Shown here: one piece after another, positions 23,272 through 32,672 of the stretch
How positions within the stretch are numbered: the stretch's first letter is position 1
Layout of the letters: each line of letters opens with the position of its first letter
Source of the DNA: Psychrobacter phenylpyruvicus DSM 7000 = NBRC 102152
GTDB lineage: Bacteria; Pseudomonadota; Gammaproteobacteria; Pseudomonadales; Moraxellaceae
Direction of reading: 5' to 3'
DNA length: 33,593 bases
Assembly (NCBI RefSeq): GCF_000685805.1
Contig: NZ_JMKP01000029.1
Location: 1 to 33,593, forward strand
Program-made: the position numbers and the translations under genes
The notes under the pieces: generated by a model
Databases searched by the model: none
Seen by the model: the letters and a program-made list of their open reading frames with translations, nothing else
What the model was told of the DNA's origin: nothing

Positions 23272-24720
23272 TTAATCATTAGACTCTTGTTCAGTTACTG
23301 AAATAGGGTCTACTTCCAACTCGTAGTCATCAAGGTCATGCTCTAGATTAGCGTCAGACAGTAATGCCTGCTCGGCTTCTTCTTTTAGCTCTTTTTCAAA
23401 AGGCTCAAGTTTAGGGATTAATAGCTCAGCTTGCTCTTTTGGCAGTACTGAAAAGGGATCAATATTTGACTGACCCAATAACTGCTGTAATTTATCAGCT
23501 GGCAGACGTAAGGTTAAAACCTCATGACCGGACTCATCGTAGCTTTCTTGCTCCACCACATCTAAGCGGTATAGCTCATTTTTTAGATTACCCGCATGAA
23601 AAGGTAGGGTTAGCTCAAATGTACTTAACTTACCAGTTAACAGTTGTTGCACCGCAGTGGTGAGCATACTCATGCCCAAGTCTGCTTTGGCAGAGACGTA
23701 AACTCGGCTTGGCACCCCAGGCTCACTATAATTGATATGAGCTGGCTCCCCAGTTAAGTCAATTTTGTTATAGACGTTGAGCACAGGAACATCACTATTA
23801 ATTTCAGCCAATACTGATTTTACAGCCTGAATTTGCTCATGCATGTCTGGACTAGATGAGTCAATAACATGCAGTAATAAATCCGCCTCTAGTGTCTCCT
23901 CTAAAGTGGCATGAAAGGACTCAACCAACTCGTGGGGTAAGTGGCGAACAAAGCCCACTGTATCCACCAATACCACACGGCCAACACCTTGCCAGTCTAA
24001 GCGTCTCAGAGTGGGATCTAGCGTCGCAAATAGCTGGTCAGCGGCATAGATATTCTCATCGACCAAACGGTTAAATAAAGACGACTTACCAGCGTTGGTA
24101 TAGCCTACAAGGGATACGGTCAACACATCAGATTTTTGACGTTTGGCTCGGCCCTGAGCCCGGGTTTGCTTAACTTTGTCCAATCTGGCTTTTAACTGCG
24201 TTACTCGAATTTGTAATAAGCGTCTGTCTGTCTCTAACTGCGTCTCACCTGGACCACGCAAGCCAATCCCCCCTTTTTGGCGCTCTAAGTGAGTCCAACC
24301 TCGTACTAAGCGGGTAGCTAAGTGGTTTAATTGGGCCAACTCAACCTGAAGTTTACCTTCATAGGTACGGGCGCGCTGGGCGAAAATATCTAGGATAAGC
24401 CCAGTGCGGTCTAACACTCGGCATTGTAATAAGGTCTCTAAGTTTCGTTCTTGAGACGGGGTAAGGCTATGGTTAAAGATAACAATATCGGCATCCAAAG
24501 CTTGGACTTGTTCAGCAATTTCCTGTGCTTTACCACTACCAATAAAGTATTTGGCATCGGGTTTTTGTCTAGATCCGGTGATCAAAGCTAACTGCTGAGC
24601 GCCTGCTGAGTCGACCAAGAGTTTAAACTCTTCTATATCATCTGGATCTGAAATTTGTCTAATTTCTAAATGTACTAAGATGGCACGTTCACCACCTTCA
24701 TGTCTGTCAAAATAATCCAA
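23272..24720 (-). CDS. hflX: GTPase HflX, with TTG start
   Basis: 482 residues. The start codon is TTG (plus 24718-24720): AGGTGG lies six bases upstream (24727-24732) and the family N-terminus FDRHEGGERAILVHLE begins at once. The N-domain runs to about 200 and includes LTPSQERNLE, the helical segment, and KGGIGLRGPGETQLETDRR. GTPase motifs are G1 GYTNAGKS (206-213), G3 DTVGF (253-257) and G4 NKID (318-321). HflX binds ribosomes and splits stalled 70S particles, notably after heat stress. The C-terminal 120 residues are longer and more acidic than in E. coli (426 residues). No hfq is next to it, unlike in E. coli. Divergent from plsC. Confidence 0.93.
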   Translation of the reverse strand: MDYFDRHEGGERAILVHLEIRQISDPDDIEEFKLLVDSAGAQQLALITGSRQKPDAKYFIGSGKAQEIAEQVQALDADIVIFNHSLTPSQERNLETLLQCRVLDRTGLILDIFAQRARTYEGKLQVELAQLNHLATRLVRGWTHLERQKGGIGLRGPGETQLETDRRLLQIRVTQLKARLDKVKQTRAQGRAKRQKSDVLTVSLVGYTNAGKSSLFNRLVDENIYAADQLFATLDPTLRRLDWQGVGRVVLVDTVGFVRHLPHELVESFHATLEETLEADLLLHVIDSSSPDMHEQIQAVKSVLAEINSDVPVLNVYNKIDLTGEPAHINYSEPGVPSRVYVSAKADLGMSMLTTAVQQLLTGKLSTFELTLPFHAGNLKNELYRLDVVEQESYDESGHEVLTLRLPADKLQQLLGQSNIDPFSVLPKEQAELLIPKLEPFEKELKEEAEQALLSDANLEHDLDDYELEVDPISVTEQESND

Positions 24721-25006
24721 AAATATCCACCTATTTTATAAATTTAAAGCTTATGACCCCTAATTTTGAGGTCGATATTGACTATTTATGATGTTAACTG
24801 AATCAAATTAAAAGGGGCAACTTGAAAATAGTACAAATATAAGACAATAAATGAGGACGACATCAAATAAGTGAGTGAACAGTTGATTACTGTAATTAAT
24901 TTATTTGATATACTCTGTTATCTTAAATATTTGTGGTTGCGATAAGAGATGAAGTTATCAAGGCCATGAATCTTATTCTTATAATTAGTTTAGTGCGGGC
25001 CTTGCT

Positions 25007-25828
25007 ATGAGTTTGAAATCTAAAATTGAAGACGCCTTTAAATTAACTGCCAAAAACGGTATGAAGCGGGGTAAAACGGTTATGGGCTTAGTAGATACCG
25101 TGGCTGGAGGCTATAGAGCGGCAACCAAAATTGATGCTTGGCGTGAGCCACCAAGAGATATTTTGCCAAAGTACATTCAAGTATTCTGCCGCAAGTCTGC
25201 CCGTGCCTTAGGGGTAGAAGTGGTTGAGGTGGAGCCAGTGCCAAAGACTCATGCTTTGTGGGCCTCAAATCACATTTCTTGGATGGATATTCCTGTTGTG
25301 GGAAGCGTAAGCCCTGCCTTTTTTTTATCGAAAGCTGAAGTGGCAAAAATGCCAGTTATGGGTCCTTTGGCAAAAGTAGCGGGAACTTTGTTTATTAAAC
25401 GAGGGTCAGGTGATGCTGGTTCGGTAGCCTCACAAATGGCGACTTTTTTAAAGCAGGGTTACTCGGTGATGTTTTTCCCAGAGGCCACCACAACGGATGG
25501 CCGAAAAATCAAGAAACTACATGGCAAATTGCTACAAGCGGCTATAGATGCCAATAAACCAGTTCAGCCTATCGTCATTTGTTACATTAATAAAGAAGGT
25601 GAGCTTGATGATACCGTCCCATATTATGGAGGTATTAAGTTAAAGGATAGTCTGATGAGTGTCATTGATGGCGATTTAGTCACAGCTTACGTGCTTCCTT
25701 TACAGCCTTTATATCCAGAAGATAAGACTCGCGATGAGTTGACCGCTGAGTTACAGGAGCGTATGCAGGCAGGCTTAGAGGAGCTACACAGCCGGGTAGT
25801 GAAAAGCCAGCAGAGCGTATCAGAGTGA
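25007..25828 (+). CDS. 1-acyl-glycerol-3-phosphate acyltransferase family (PlsC-like), copy 1
   Basis: 273 residues. Motif I is NHISWMD (H89, D94), motif II FIKRGSGD (129-136), motif III FFPEATTTDG (156-165) and motif IV QPIVICY. The EAT in motif III replaces the usual EGT. There is no clear long membrane helix, so it is probably a peripheral inner membrane enzyme that transfers an acyl chain to lysophosphatidate or a similar lysolipid; related proteins include lyso-ornithine lipid acyltransferases, so the acceptor is uncertain. The ribosome site is weak. The next gene is a close paralogue 111 bases downstream, evidently from tandem duplication. It is divergent from hflX. Confidence 0.85.
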   Translation: MSLKSKIEDAFKLTAKNGMKRGKTVMGLVDTVAGGYRAATKIDAWREPPRDILPKYIQVFCRKSARALGVEVVEVEPVPKTHALWASNHISWMDIPVVGSVSPAFFLSKAEVAKMPVMGPLAKVAGTLFIKRGSGDAGSVASQMATFLKQGYSVMFFPEATTTDGRKIKKLHGKLLQAAIDANKPVQPIVICYINKEGELDDTVPYYGGIKLKDSLMSVIDGDLVTAYVLPLQPLYPEDKTRDELTAELQERMQAGLEELHSRVVKSQQSVSE

Positions 25829-25939
25829 CAATAACAACATAACTGTAATTAAAATATATGAAAAATGTGACATATTAACTGTGTTTTACCGCTATAGTGG
25901 TGCCTAACTGATGTAATCAATTCCAGTGAAGGAAGTTTT

Positions 25940-26890
25940 ATGCAAAGACACCCTGTAGCGACCGATGGCTCTCACAACCAACCCAGAGAGGCCTCTACTA
26001 GCAACACAATAAATAGCAACACAATAAAAAATAAAGCAGGCAAACTGCTGACAAAGCAGCTGGCTAAACAATTGCGGCGCGCTCAAGTAATCAAAGGCAT
26101 GAGTGAAACCATGGTCGGTGGTTATCGCGCCATAACCAAAGTAGAGGGTTGGGGAGAGGTTCCGAAACGTGATGAGTTGCCACGCTACAACAGGATTTTT
26201 TGTCGCAATATGGCGGCCGCTTTTCATATAGAGGTAGTGGCGGTTGAGCCTATTCCTGAAACTCATGGATTATGGGCGGGCAATCATGTGTCTTGGATGG
26301 ATATTCCGGTGATGGGCAGTATGGTGCCAGCCTTCTTTTTATCCAAGGCTGAGGTTGAGAAAATGCCAGCGTTTGGACGATTGGCCCGTGCTTGTGGCTC
26401 ATTGTTCATCAAACGTGGTTCTGGTGATTCGGGTAAGGTTGCTGGTCAAATCACTGAGTTTTTAAAAAAAGGCTACTCTGTTCTCTTCTATCCTGAGGGC
26501 ACCACTACAGATGGTACTCATATCAAGAAGATATATGGCAAATTGCTACAAGCAGCCATGGATGCCGACAAACCCATCCAGCCTCTTGTGGTCTGCTATG
26601 TGAACGATAAGGGGGAATTGGATGATCAAGTGCCCTTTGTTGGCGACACTTCTTTTACCAAGAGCTTCTTAAATGTTATGGATAGTGGCCCAGTTACCGC
26701 TTATATCTTGCCACTTGAGAAGATTGAAACTACAGGCAAGACCCGTGATGAGTTAACCCAGCTACTGCACCAAAGCATGCAACAAGGTCTGCTAGATTTG
26801 CACAGCCGAGTGCTTAAAAAAGATGCTGACCCTACGGCTTCTAACTCTGATACTGATAGTACGGCAGATAAGGCAAGGTCAGTTGCTTAG
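25940..26890 (+). CDS. PlsC-like acyltransferase, copy 2
   Basis: 316 residues. Residues about 52-290 are very similar to copy 1 along their whole length (for example IPVMGSMVPAFFLSKAEVEK against IPVVGSVSPAFFLSKAEVAK). Motif I is NHVSWMD (H116, D121) and motif III FYPEGTTTDG (183-192), with the normal Gly. Copy 2 has an extra 30-residue polar N-terminus and a 25-residue Asp/Thr-rich tail. Both copies begin the shared region with a GGYRAxTK segment. The reaction is expected to be acyl transfer to a lysolipid. AAGGAAG precedes the ATG. Probably co-transcribed with copy 1, as no terminator lies between. Confidence 0.87.
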   Translation: MQRHPVATDGSHNQPREASTSNTINSNTIKNKAGKLLTKQLAKQLRRAQVIKGMSETMVGGYRAITKVEGWGEVPKRDELPRYNRIFCRNMAAAFHIEVVAVEPIPETHGLWAGNHVSWMDIPVMGSMVPAFFLSKAEVEKMPAFGRLARACGSLFIKRGSGDSGKVAGQITEFLKKGYSVLFYPEGTTTDGTHIKKIYGKLLQAAMDADKPIQPLVVCYVNDKGELDDQVPFVGDTSFTKSFLNVMDSGPVTAYILPLEKIETTGKTRDELTQLLHQSMQQGLLDLHSRVLKKDADPTASNSDTDSTADKARSVA

Positions 26891-26982
26891 GGTTTTTATT
26901 TAGAACTTATCACCGTCTTACAGCAGCTGTAACTGTAACTATAATTTGGGTTGTTATAACGTCAGAGCTAACAGCAGAGGCA

Positions 26983-27019
26983 AAAAACCACTGGTTACAT
27001 TAAGTAGCCAGTGGTTTTT
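26983..27019. terminator. Terminator after the plsC pair
   Basis: Stem AAAAACCACTGG (26983-26994) with CCAGTGGTTTTT (27008-27019) extends inward by GTAC-like pairs with one wobble. T-runs occur on both strands. Confidence 0.9.
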
Positions 27020-27057
27020 GATTTATAGAGCTTAGTTTATTGGATTGGGATCCATTT

Positions 27058-27104
27058 AAAAAAAGCGCGTTAGCTTTATCATTTTATCAGCTAAAATAAT
27101 GCGC
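27058..27104 (-). terminator. Probable terminator of the aldo/keto reductase gene
   Basis: Imperfect stem GCGC..TTAGCT (27065-27075) with AGCTAA..GCGC (27090-27104) sits directly after the stop. Its minus-strand 3' side is seven T (27058-27064). Confidence 0.65.
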
Positions 27105-28145
27105 CTAGGGGGAGGGGTTCGGCTGCTGAGTATGCACCGCTTCAATGGCCTCTAACACATCAGCGCTTAGCTCAAGATTGACACTGTCAATGTTAGACTT
27201 AAGCTGCTCAATTGAGGTAGCACCAATGATATTGCTGGTGACAAAATGACGGCTATTGACGAAAGCCAAGGCCATTTGTGCCATATCCAGTCCAGCATCT
27301 GCCGCAATACGAGCGTATTGTGCGGTTGCCCACTTAGCCTCTTCATTAATGTAACGTTGGAAACGATCATACAGGGTTAGACGAGCGCCTTCGGGCTGCT
27401 TTCCATCTAAGTATTTGCCGGATAAGACACCAAAACCTAAAGGTGAGTAAGCGAGCAGACCCACATTCTCACGGTGCGTTACTTCCGCCAAGCCGACTTC
27501 ATACAGGCGGTTAAGCAGGCTATAAGGGTTTTGTACGCTGATAGGGCCTTTTAAGCCATTCTTCTCAGCTTCCCACAGATAGCGCATCACGCCCCAAGCG
27601 GTCTCATTTGACAAGCCCCACGCTCTAATACGCCCTTTCTCGATTTCTGCGTTTAAAGCTTCGATGGTCTCTAAAAATGGTGTTAAATCTGACAAGTCTT
27701 GCTCTGCCATCGGTTCAGTATAACCGCGAACACTAAAAAAGTTGGCTTCACGCTCAGGCCAATGCAACTGATACACATCAATATAATCAGTTTGAAGGCG
27801 CTGTAAGTTGCCATCAAGTGCTTCGGCGATGTGATTGGCATTAAAGCGGGTTTTTCCCTCACGCAAAAAACCCATGGGCGATATCTTACTGGCCAAAACC
27901 ACTTCATCACGGCGTTTGTTTTTGGCAAACCAAGTGCCGATAAAGCGCTCAGTGTCACCTTGCTTATCTTCAGCAGGAGGAGAGGGGTACATCTCAGCTG
28001 TATCCCAGAAGTTAACGCCTTGCTCTAAAGCAAAGTCCATTTGCTCATGAGCTTCAGCTTCGTTGTTTTGTTGGCCCCAAGTCATGGTTCCCAAACAGAT
28101 TTTGGAAACCTTATCACCAAGTTGGGGCAGGGTGGTGTACTTCAT
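27105..28145 (-). CDS. Aldo/keto reductase (Tas-like)
   Basis: 346 residues, full-length AKR barrel. The catalytic tetrad is D48 (FWDTAEMYPSPP), Y53, K87 (LASKISPMG) and H128 (YQLHWPER). The cofactor end has GLSNETAWGVM, SVQNPYSLLNR, LLAYSPLGFGVLSGKY and the C-terminal IIGATSIEQLKSNI, which binds the NADP(H) phosphate. The layout and YPSPP segment resemble E. coli Tas, an NADP(H)-dependent reductase of unsettled substrate. AAGGG lies well placed before the ATG. It lies 68 bases after the FKBP gene on the same strand, with which it may be co-transcribed. Confidence 0.9.
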   Translation of the reverse strand: MKYTTLPQLGDKVSKICLGTMTWGQQNNEAEAHEQMDFALEQGVNFWDTAEMYPSPPAEDKQGDTERFIGTWFAKNKRRDEVVLASKISPMGFLREGKTRFNANHIAEALDGNLQRLQTDYIDVYQLHWPEREANFFSVRGYTEPMAEQDLSDLTPFLETIEALNAEIEKGRIRAWGLSNETAWGVMRYLWEAEKNGLKGPISVQNPYSLLNRLYEVGLAEVTHRENVGLLAYSPLGFGVLSGKYLDGKQPEGARLTLYDRFQRYINEEAKWATAQYARIAADAGLDMAQMALAFVNSRHFVTSNIIGATSIEQLKSNIDSVNLELSADVLEAIEAVHTQQPNPSP

Positions 28146-28213
28146 ACTTGATCCCTTTTTATTTATGGTCTTATTATTTACAGTCTTATTGAGTGTCTGT
28201 TGGCTGTTGAGAG

Positions 28214-28753
28214 CTACATTAACTGTACGCCTACTTGGCCAGGAGGGGTAACCTTAAAGATTTGTACTTTAAATAACAGAGGTTGGCCGGCCAGAGGGTG
28301 GTTAAAGTCAACTTCTACCTCATCGTCAGTTACTTTACTGATCACACCAGGCAGGGTGTTTTTGCCTTTGTCTTCAAATTCAATCATCATACCCACTTCT
28401 GGATTGGCTGCAGTTAAGGCAAATTGAGTGCGGCTAAAAACTTGAACGTTGTCTTTGTTCCATTCACCAAAGGCTTGCTCAGGCTCTAAGTGAGCGGTAC
28501 GGGTATCACCCGCACGTAAATTATTTAACACGCTCTCAAAACCTGGCAATAAGCTTTCATCACCTATGGTTAAACGTACTGGCTCAGGGCGATTAAAAGT
28601 TGAATCAATCACAGTGCCATTTTCTAGAGACACTTCAAAATGAAGCTGTACCTGACTGCCTTGGGTAATGCGGGTATCTTGATTGGGGTTGATAAAGGTA
28701 GCTGAGTCTGCAGAAGTATTAGAATTATTCATAGTTAAGTCACTTATGGTCAT
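28214..28753 (-). CDS. FKBP-type peptidyl-prolyl isomerase (FkpB/SlpA-like)
   Basis: 179 residues. After a polar N-terminus the FKBP domain begins at about 32 (GSQVQLHFEVSLENGTVIDSTF), with LTIGDESLLPGFESVLNNLRAGDTR (about 61-85) and EQAFGEWNKDNVQVFSR. An inserted flap or chaperone (IF) domain includes GVISKVTDDEVEVDFNHPLAGQPLLFKV. This is the SlpA/FkpB-SlyD type, a cytosolic prolyl isomerase and chaperone. It lacks SlyD's His-rich metal tail. The start could also be the ATG six codons in (28735), which has AAGTGA eight bases upstream. In E. coli fkpB precedes ispH; that neighbour is absent here. The aldo/keto reductase gene follows. Confidence 0.9.
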   Translation of the reverse strand: MTISDLTMNNSNTSADSATFINPNQDTRITQGSQVQLHFEVSLENGTVIDSTFNRPEPVRLTIGDESLLPGFESVLNNLRAGDTRTAHLEPEQAFGEWNKDNVQVFSRTQFALTAANPEVGMMIEFEDKGKNTLPGVISKVTDDEVEVDFNHPLAGQPLLFKVQIFKVTPPGQVGVQLM

Positions 28754-28944
28754 TTTAAAGGGAATGTTATTCCACTATATATAGGCTATGATAGTTTATC
28801 ACAAAGCACAAAGTTACAGGTTTTGCTGTCTAAAAACGGGTTAACAAAATATTATTAAAGACTGCCCCTTGAAACTTAGTAAGAATGACCTAAAATAGAG
28901 AAGCTCAAAGCGATTTATTGCCAAATTTGCAAGACAACAGGTAC

Positions 28945-28973
28945 TTGAGTATTCTGCAATAAGTCTATATAAT
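28945..28973 (+). promoter_or_regulatory. Promoter of the str operon
   Basis: TTGAGT (28945-28950), exactly 17 bases, then a perfect TATAAT (28968-28973). Expected start near 28980, followed by GTCC, a GC-containing discriminator suited to stringent control. Confidence 0.7.
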
Positions 28974-28979
28974 ATAGTG

Positions 28980-29125
28980 TCCGAAAAATGGGTAAGCTGT
29001 CGAAGCATTAGTGTTAAGCTTAACAGGGCAATGAGATTTTTCTTAGAGCCATCACAAGCTTAAAATGCAATTGACGGCTTGGTAGCCCATTTTTTTGTAT
29101 TTAATAAACGGGAGAAGGATGCCTT
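28980..29125 (+). promoter_or_regulatory. Structured 5' leader of rpsL
   Basis: AAAAATGGG (28984-28992) plus AAGCTGTC (28994-29001) can pair with GACGGCTT (29073-29080) plus CCCATTTTT (29086-29094), enclosing about 70 bases. The 3' arm runs into T to 29096, as in an attenuator. A small palindrome TTAAGCTTAA lies inside (29014-29023). Function is inferred. Confidence 0.45.
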
Positions 29126-29500
29126 ATGGCAACAACTAACCAATTGATTCGTAAGGGTCGTAAAGTATTAAAGGAAAAGTCTGGCGTTCCTGCTTTACAA
29201 TCATGCCCACAACGCCGTGGTGTATGTACTCGTGTATATACTACCACTCCAAAGAAACCAAACTCAGCCATGCGTAAAGTATGTCGTGTACGTTTAACTT
29301 CAGGTTATGAAGTATCTAGCTACATCGGTGGTGAAGGTCATAACTTGCAAGAGCACAGTGTTGTACTAATCCGTGGTGGTCGTGTTAAAGACTTACCAGG
29401 TGTACGTTATCACACTGTTCGCGGCGCACTTGACTGTGCTGGCGTTAAAGACCGTAAGCAAGGTCGTTCTAAATATGGTGCTAAGAAGCCTAAAGCTTAA
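29126..29500 (+). CDS. rpsL: 30S ribosomal protein S12
   Basis: 124 residues, normal length. S12 sits at the decoding centre and affects accuracy. The signature [18 protein letters not shown] (40-57) and [20 protein letters not shown] (84-103) are present. The residues that change in streptomycin resistance, K43 and K88, are the wild-type lysines, so the gene predicts sensitivity at this target. Codon use is strongly biased, as expected for high expression. AGAAGG precedes the ATG. First gene of the str operon, followed after 153 bases by rpsG. Confidence 0.98.
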   Translation: MATTNQLIRKGRKVLKEKSGVPALQSCPQRRGVCTRVYTTTPKKPNSAMRKVCRVRLTSGYEVSSYIGGEGHNLQEHSVVLIRGGRVKDLPGVRYHTVRGALDCAGVKDRKQGRSKYGAKKPKA

Positions 29501-29653
29501 TTAGCAAATAACTAATAACATGCATGGGTTCGGTGTTCTGCTAATTAGCAAACATACCACCATGCAGTAAGGCTGGCTGGTAACCACTATTTAAAACCTA
29601 TATTCGTATATGGTTATGAATGCCAGACAACCCTGAAGACAAGGAAATTTATT
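29501..29653 (+). promoter_or_regulatory. rpsL-rpsG spacer, possible S7 feedback site
   Basis: Pairings TGCATGG (29521-29527) with CCATGCA (29560-29566), and AACC-ATAT with ATATGGTT (29595-29615), give stems just before rpsG. In E. coli the same spacer binds S7 to repress translation; the analogy is inferred, sequence similarity not tested. Confidence 0.4.
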
Positions 29654-30127
29654 ATGCCAAGACGTCGCGTCGTCGCTACCCGTGAGATCCTACCGGATCC
29701 AAAATTTGGTAGCCAAACAATTGCTAAATTCATTAACCACGTAATGGTTGATGGCAAAAAATCTACTGCAGAACGTATTGTTTACGGTGCATTAGAGCAA
29801 GTTGCAGAAAAACGTAACATCGAAGATCCAGTTGAGTTCTTCGAGGAAGTACTTGAAAACGTTCGCCCAATGGTTGAAGTTAAAGCTCGCCGTGTGGGTG
29901 GTGCTACGTATCAAGTTCCTATGGAAGTACGCCCCTCCCGTCGTACAGCTTTAGCGATGCGTTGGTTAGCTGACGCTGCTTCTAAGCGCTCTGAAAAATC
30001 TATGGCTTTCCGTTTAGCGGGTGAGCTAGCTGATGCTCATGAAGGTAAAGGTAACGCTGTTAAAAAGCGTGACGAAGTTCACCGCATGGCTGATGCTAAC
30101 AAAGCATTCTCTCATTACCGCTTCTAA
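29654..30127 (+). CDS. rpsG: 30S ribosomal protein S7
   Basis: 157 residues, standard length. It starts [19 protein letters not shown] and contains [23 protein letters not shown] (about 68-90), with [14 protein letters not shown] at the end. S7 nucleates assembly of the 30S head by binding the 3' major domain of 16S rRNA and contacts E-site tRNA. AAGGA lies before the ATG. Highly biased codon use. Second gene of the str operon; the gap to fusA is unusually long (415 bases). Confidence 0.98.
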   Translation: MPRRRVVATREILPDPKFGSQTIAKFINHVMVDGKKSTAERIVYGALEQVAEKRNIEDPVEFFEEVLENVRPMVEVKARRVGGATYQVPMEVRPSRRTALAMRWLADAASKRSEKSMAFRLAGELADAHEGKGNAVKKRDEVHRMADANKAFSHYRF

Positions 30128-30542
30128 TTTAAGCGACTACTCTATATTGAGTATGCTTAAACAGTAAGAGAGTAACTGAAAGAAGATTATTAAGATTTAA
30201 GGCTATTAGGAATCAAGATTCATAATAGCCTCTAACAATAAAAAGTTACATAATATATTGTTTGCTTAACTGCTTAATTTGGTAAGTTACAGTAAGCGAT
30301 ATAACCGTAATAGCGTTAAGTTTTGAGAAATAATGGTGAGTTGGGAAAACTGCCTACAATACAGTCAGTTTTATTCTAGCTAATTGATGATCTAGCCATG
30401 AATGCTCAAGCTGATATTCTATATAGGCTTTATCAGCTTCAGTATCATAAAATTGTCATCTTTTGAAGCTACTCTAGCCTCCTGCCTATCTCAGACTATT
30501 ACAACGAAATAAATTATAAAGACATTCCATTAGGAAAAAATT
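30128..30542 (+). other. Long rpsG-fusA spacer with two hairpins
   Basis: 415 bases without a supported gene. Hairpin 1: GGCTATTA (30201-30208) with TAATAGCC (30223-30230), continued inside by GAATC/GATTC. Hairpin 2: AAGCTGATA (30408-30416) with TATCAGCTT (30431-30439). Neither has a U-tract. A TACAAT at 30355-30360 could be a -10, but no -35 fits it. Confidence 0.5.
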
Positions 30543-32672
30543 ATGGCACGTGCAACCCCCCTAAACCGATATCGTAATATTGGTATTTCAGCACACATTG
30601 ATGCTGGTAAAACAACCACGACCGAACGCATTCTATTCTATACCGGCGTAAACCATAAGCTAGGTGAGAGCCATGATGGTGCCGCTACTATGGACTGGAT
30701 GGAACAAGAGCAAGAACGTGGTATTACCATTACTTCAGCAGCAACTACTTGTTTCTGGTCAGGTATGGGTCAGCAATTCCCACAGCATCGTATCAACATC
30801 ATTGACACCCCGGGCCACGTTGACTTCACAATTGAAGTAGAACGTTCAATGCGTGTACTTGATGGTGCATGTATGGTTTATTGTGCGGTTGGTGGTGTGC
30901 AGCCTCAGTCTGAGACTGTATGGCGTCAAGCTAACAAATATCATGTACCTCGTTTAGCGTTCGTTAACAAAATGGACCGTGTTGGTGCTGACTTCTACCG
31001 TGTTAAAGAACAAGTTAAAACACGCCTAGGCGGTAACCCAGTAGCTATGGTTATCCCAATTGGTAAAGAAGATGACTTCGAAGGTGTTGTTGACTTAATC
31101 ACGATGAAAGCTATCTACTGGGATACCGAATCTCTAGGTATGAAGTATGAAGAGCGTGAAATCCCAGCTGAGCTTCAAGACAAAGCTGAAGAGTACCGTA
31201 GCGAGTTAGTTGAAGTTGCTGCTGAAGCAAACGAAGAGCTAATGAACAAATATTTAGAAGGCGAAGAGCTAACTGAAGATGAGATTCATGCAGCTATCCG
31301 TCAGCGCACTATCGCTAACGAAATCATTCCAATGTACTGTGGTACAGCCTTTAAAAACAAAGGTGTACAGAAGATGTTGGACGCGGTAATTCAGTATATG
31401 CCAGCGCCTCAAGATGTTCCTGCAATTAAAGGTATTCTTGATGACAAAGACGAAACTGAAGGTACTCGTGAAGCTTCTGATGAAGCTCCATTCGCAGCAC
31501 TAGCTTTCAAAATTATGAACGACAAGTTCGTTGGTAACTTAACTTTCGTACGTGTTTACTCTGGTGTTATCAAGCAGGGTGAGAGCGTTTACAACCCAGT
31601 TAAAATGAAGCGTGAGCGTGTTGGCCGTATCGTACAGATGCATGCTGAGTCACAACAAGAGCTTGAAGAAATTCGCGCTGGTGACATCGCAGCCTTAGTA
31701 GGTATGAAAGATGTAGGTACTGGTGATACTCTATGTGATGAAAAAGAAGTCATTACTCTAGAGCGTATGGAATTCCCAGAGCCAGTAATCAGTCTAGCAG
31801 TTGAGCCTAAGACTAAAGCTGACCAAGAAAAAATGTCAGTAGCTCTAGGTCGTCTAGCTAAAGAAGACCCATCGTTCCGTGTACACACAGACGAAGAATC
31901 AGGTCAGACAATCATCAGTGGTATGGGTGAGCTTCACTTAGAAGTACTTGTTGACCGTATGAAGCGTGAGTTTAAAGTAGAAGCTAACATCGGTGCACCA
32001 CAAGTTGCTTACCGTGAAACTATCCGCGGTACTGTTGAACAAGAAGGTAAATTCGTTCGTCAGACTGGTGGTCGTGGTAAATTCGGTCACGTTTGGTTAC
32101 GTCTAGAGCCTCTAGATCTTGATGAAGGTCCAGAGTACGAATTCGCTGAAGAAATCGTTGGTGGTGTTATACCAAAAGAGTACCATGGTGCGGTTGATAA
32201 AGGTATTCAAGAGCGTATGAAGAACGGTATCCTTGCCGGTTACCCAATCGTTGGTGTTAAAGCGACACTATATGATGGTTCATACCATGACGTTGACTCG
32301 GATGAATTATCGTTCAAAATGGCTGGTTCTATCGCCTTCAAAAAAGGTTTCATGAACGCTAACCCAGTTCTTCTTGAGCCAATCATGAAAGTTGAAGTTG
32401 AAACTCCAGAAGAATACATGGGCGATATCATGGGTGACTTAAACCGTCGCCGTGGTATGGTTCAAGGTATGGACGACTTACCTGGTGGTACTAAGCAGAT
32501 CCGTGCTGAAGTTCCATTAGCAGAAATGTTTGGTTATGCAACTAACCTACGTTCACAGTCGCAAGGTCGTGCAACATACTCTATGGAATTCCAAAAGTAT
32601 GCTGAGACACCTAAGTCTGTAGCTGATGAAATCATGAAGAAATTCTCTGGTGCGGATGACGACGACGAGTAA
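30543..32672 (+). CDS. fusA: Elongation factor G
   Basis: 709 residues (E. coli 704). The GTPase domain has G1 AHIDAGKTT (17-25), switch I/II with [12 protein letters not shown] and DTPGHVDF, and G4 NKMDR. Domains II-V follow; the domain IV segment around [15 protein letters not shown] and [21 protein letters not shown] are typical, and the protein ends in an acidic GADDDDE. EF-G drives translocation and, with RRF, ribosome recycling. Strong codon bias shows high expression. AGGA precedes the ATG. Third gene of the str operon. Confidence 0.98.
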   Translation: MARATPLNRYRNIGISAHIDAGKTTTTERILFYTGVNHKLGESHDGAATMDWMEQEQERGITITSAATTCFWSGMGQQFPQHRINIIDTPGHVDFTIEVERSMRVLDGACMVYCAVGGVQPQSETVWRQANKYHVPRLAFVNKMDRVGADFYRVKEQVKTRLGGNPVAMVIPIGKEDDFEGVVDLITMKAIYWDTESLGMKYEEREIPAELQDKAEEYRSELVEVAAEANEELMNKYLEGEELTEDEIHAAIRQRTIANEIIPMYCGTAFKNKGVQKMLDAVIQYMPAPQDVPAIKGILDDKDETEGTREASDEAPFAALAFKIMNDKFVGNLTFVRVYSGVIKQGESVYNPVKMKRERVGRIVQMHAESQQELEEIRAGDIAALVGMKDVGTGDTLCDEKEVITLERMEFPEPVISLAVEPKTKADQEKMSVALGRLAKEDPSFRVHTDEESGQTIISGMGELHLEVLVDRMKREFKVEANIGAPQVAYRETIRGTVEQEGKFVRQTGGRGKFGHVWLRLEPLDLDEGPEYEFAEEIVGGVIPKEYHGAVDKGIQERMKNGILAGYPIVGVKATLYDGSYHDVDSDELSFKMAGSIAFKKGFMNANPVLLEPIMKVEVETPEEYMGDIMGDLNRRRGMVQGMDDLPGGTKQIRAEVPLAEMFGYATNLRSQSQGRATYSMEFQKYAETPKSVADEIMKKFSGADDDDE

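Larger units (their letters stand above)
28754..29125. other. str operon promoter and leader region
   Basis: 372 bases between the FKBP gene and rpsL: a strong promoter (28945-28973) and a structured leader (about 28980-29125). The 190 bases before the promoter show nothing I can name. Confidence 0.5.

Noticed and set aside
30398..30466. 22-codon upstream open frame in the rpsG-fusA gap
   Set aside because: Only a poor ribosome site and it is largely explained by the hairpin at 30408-30439.
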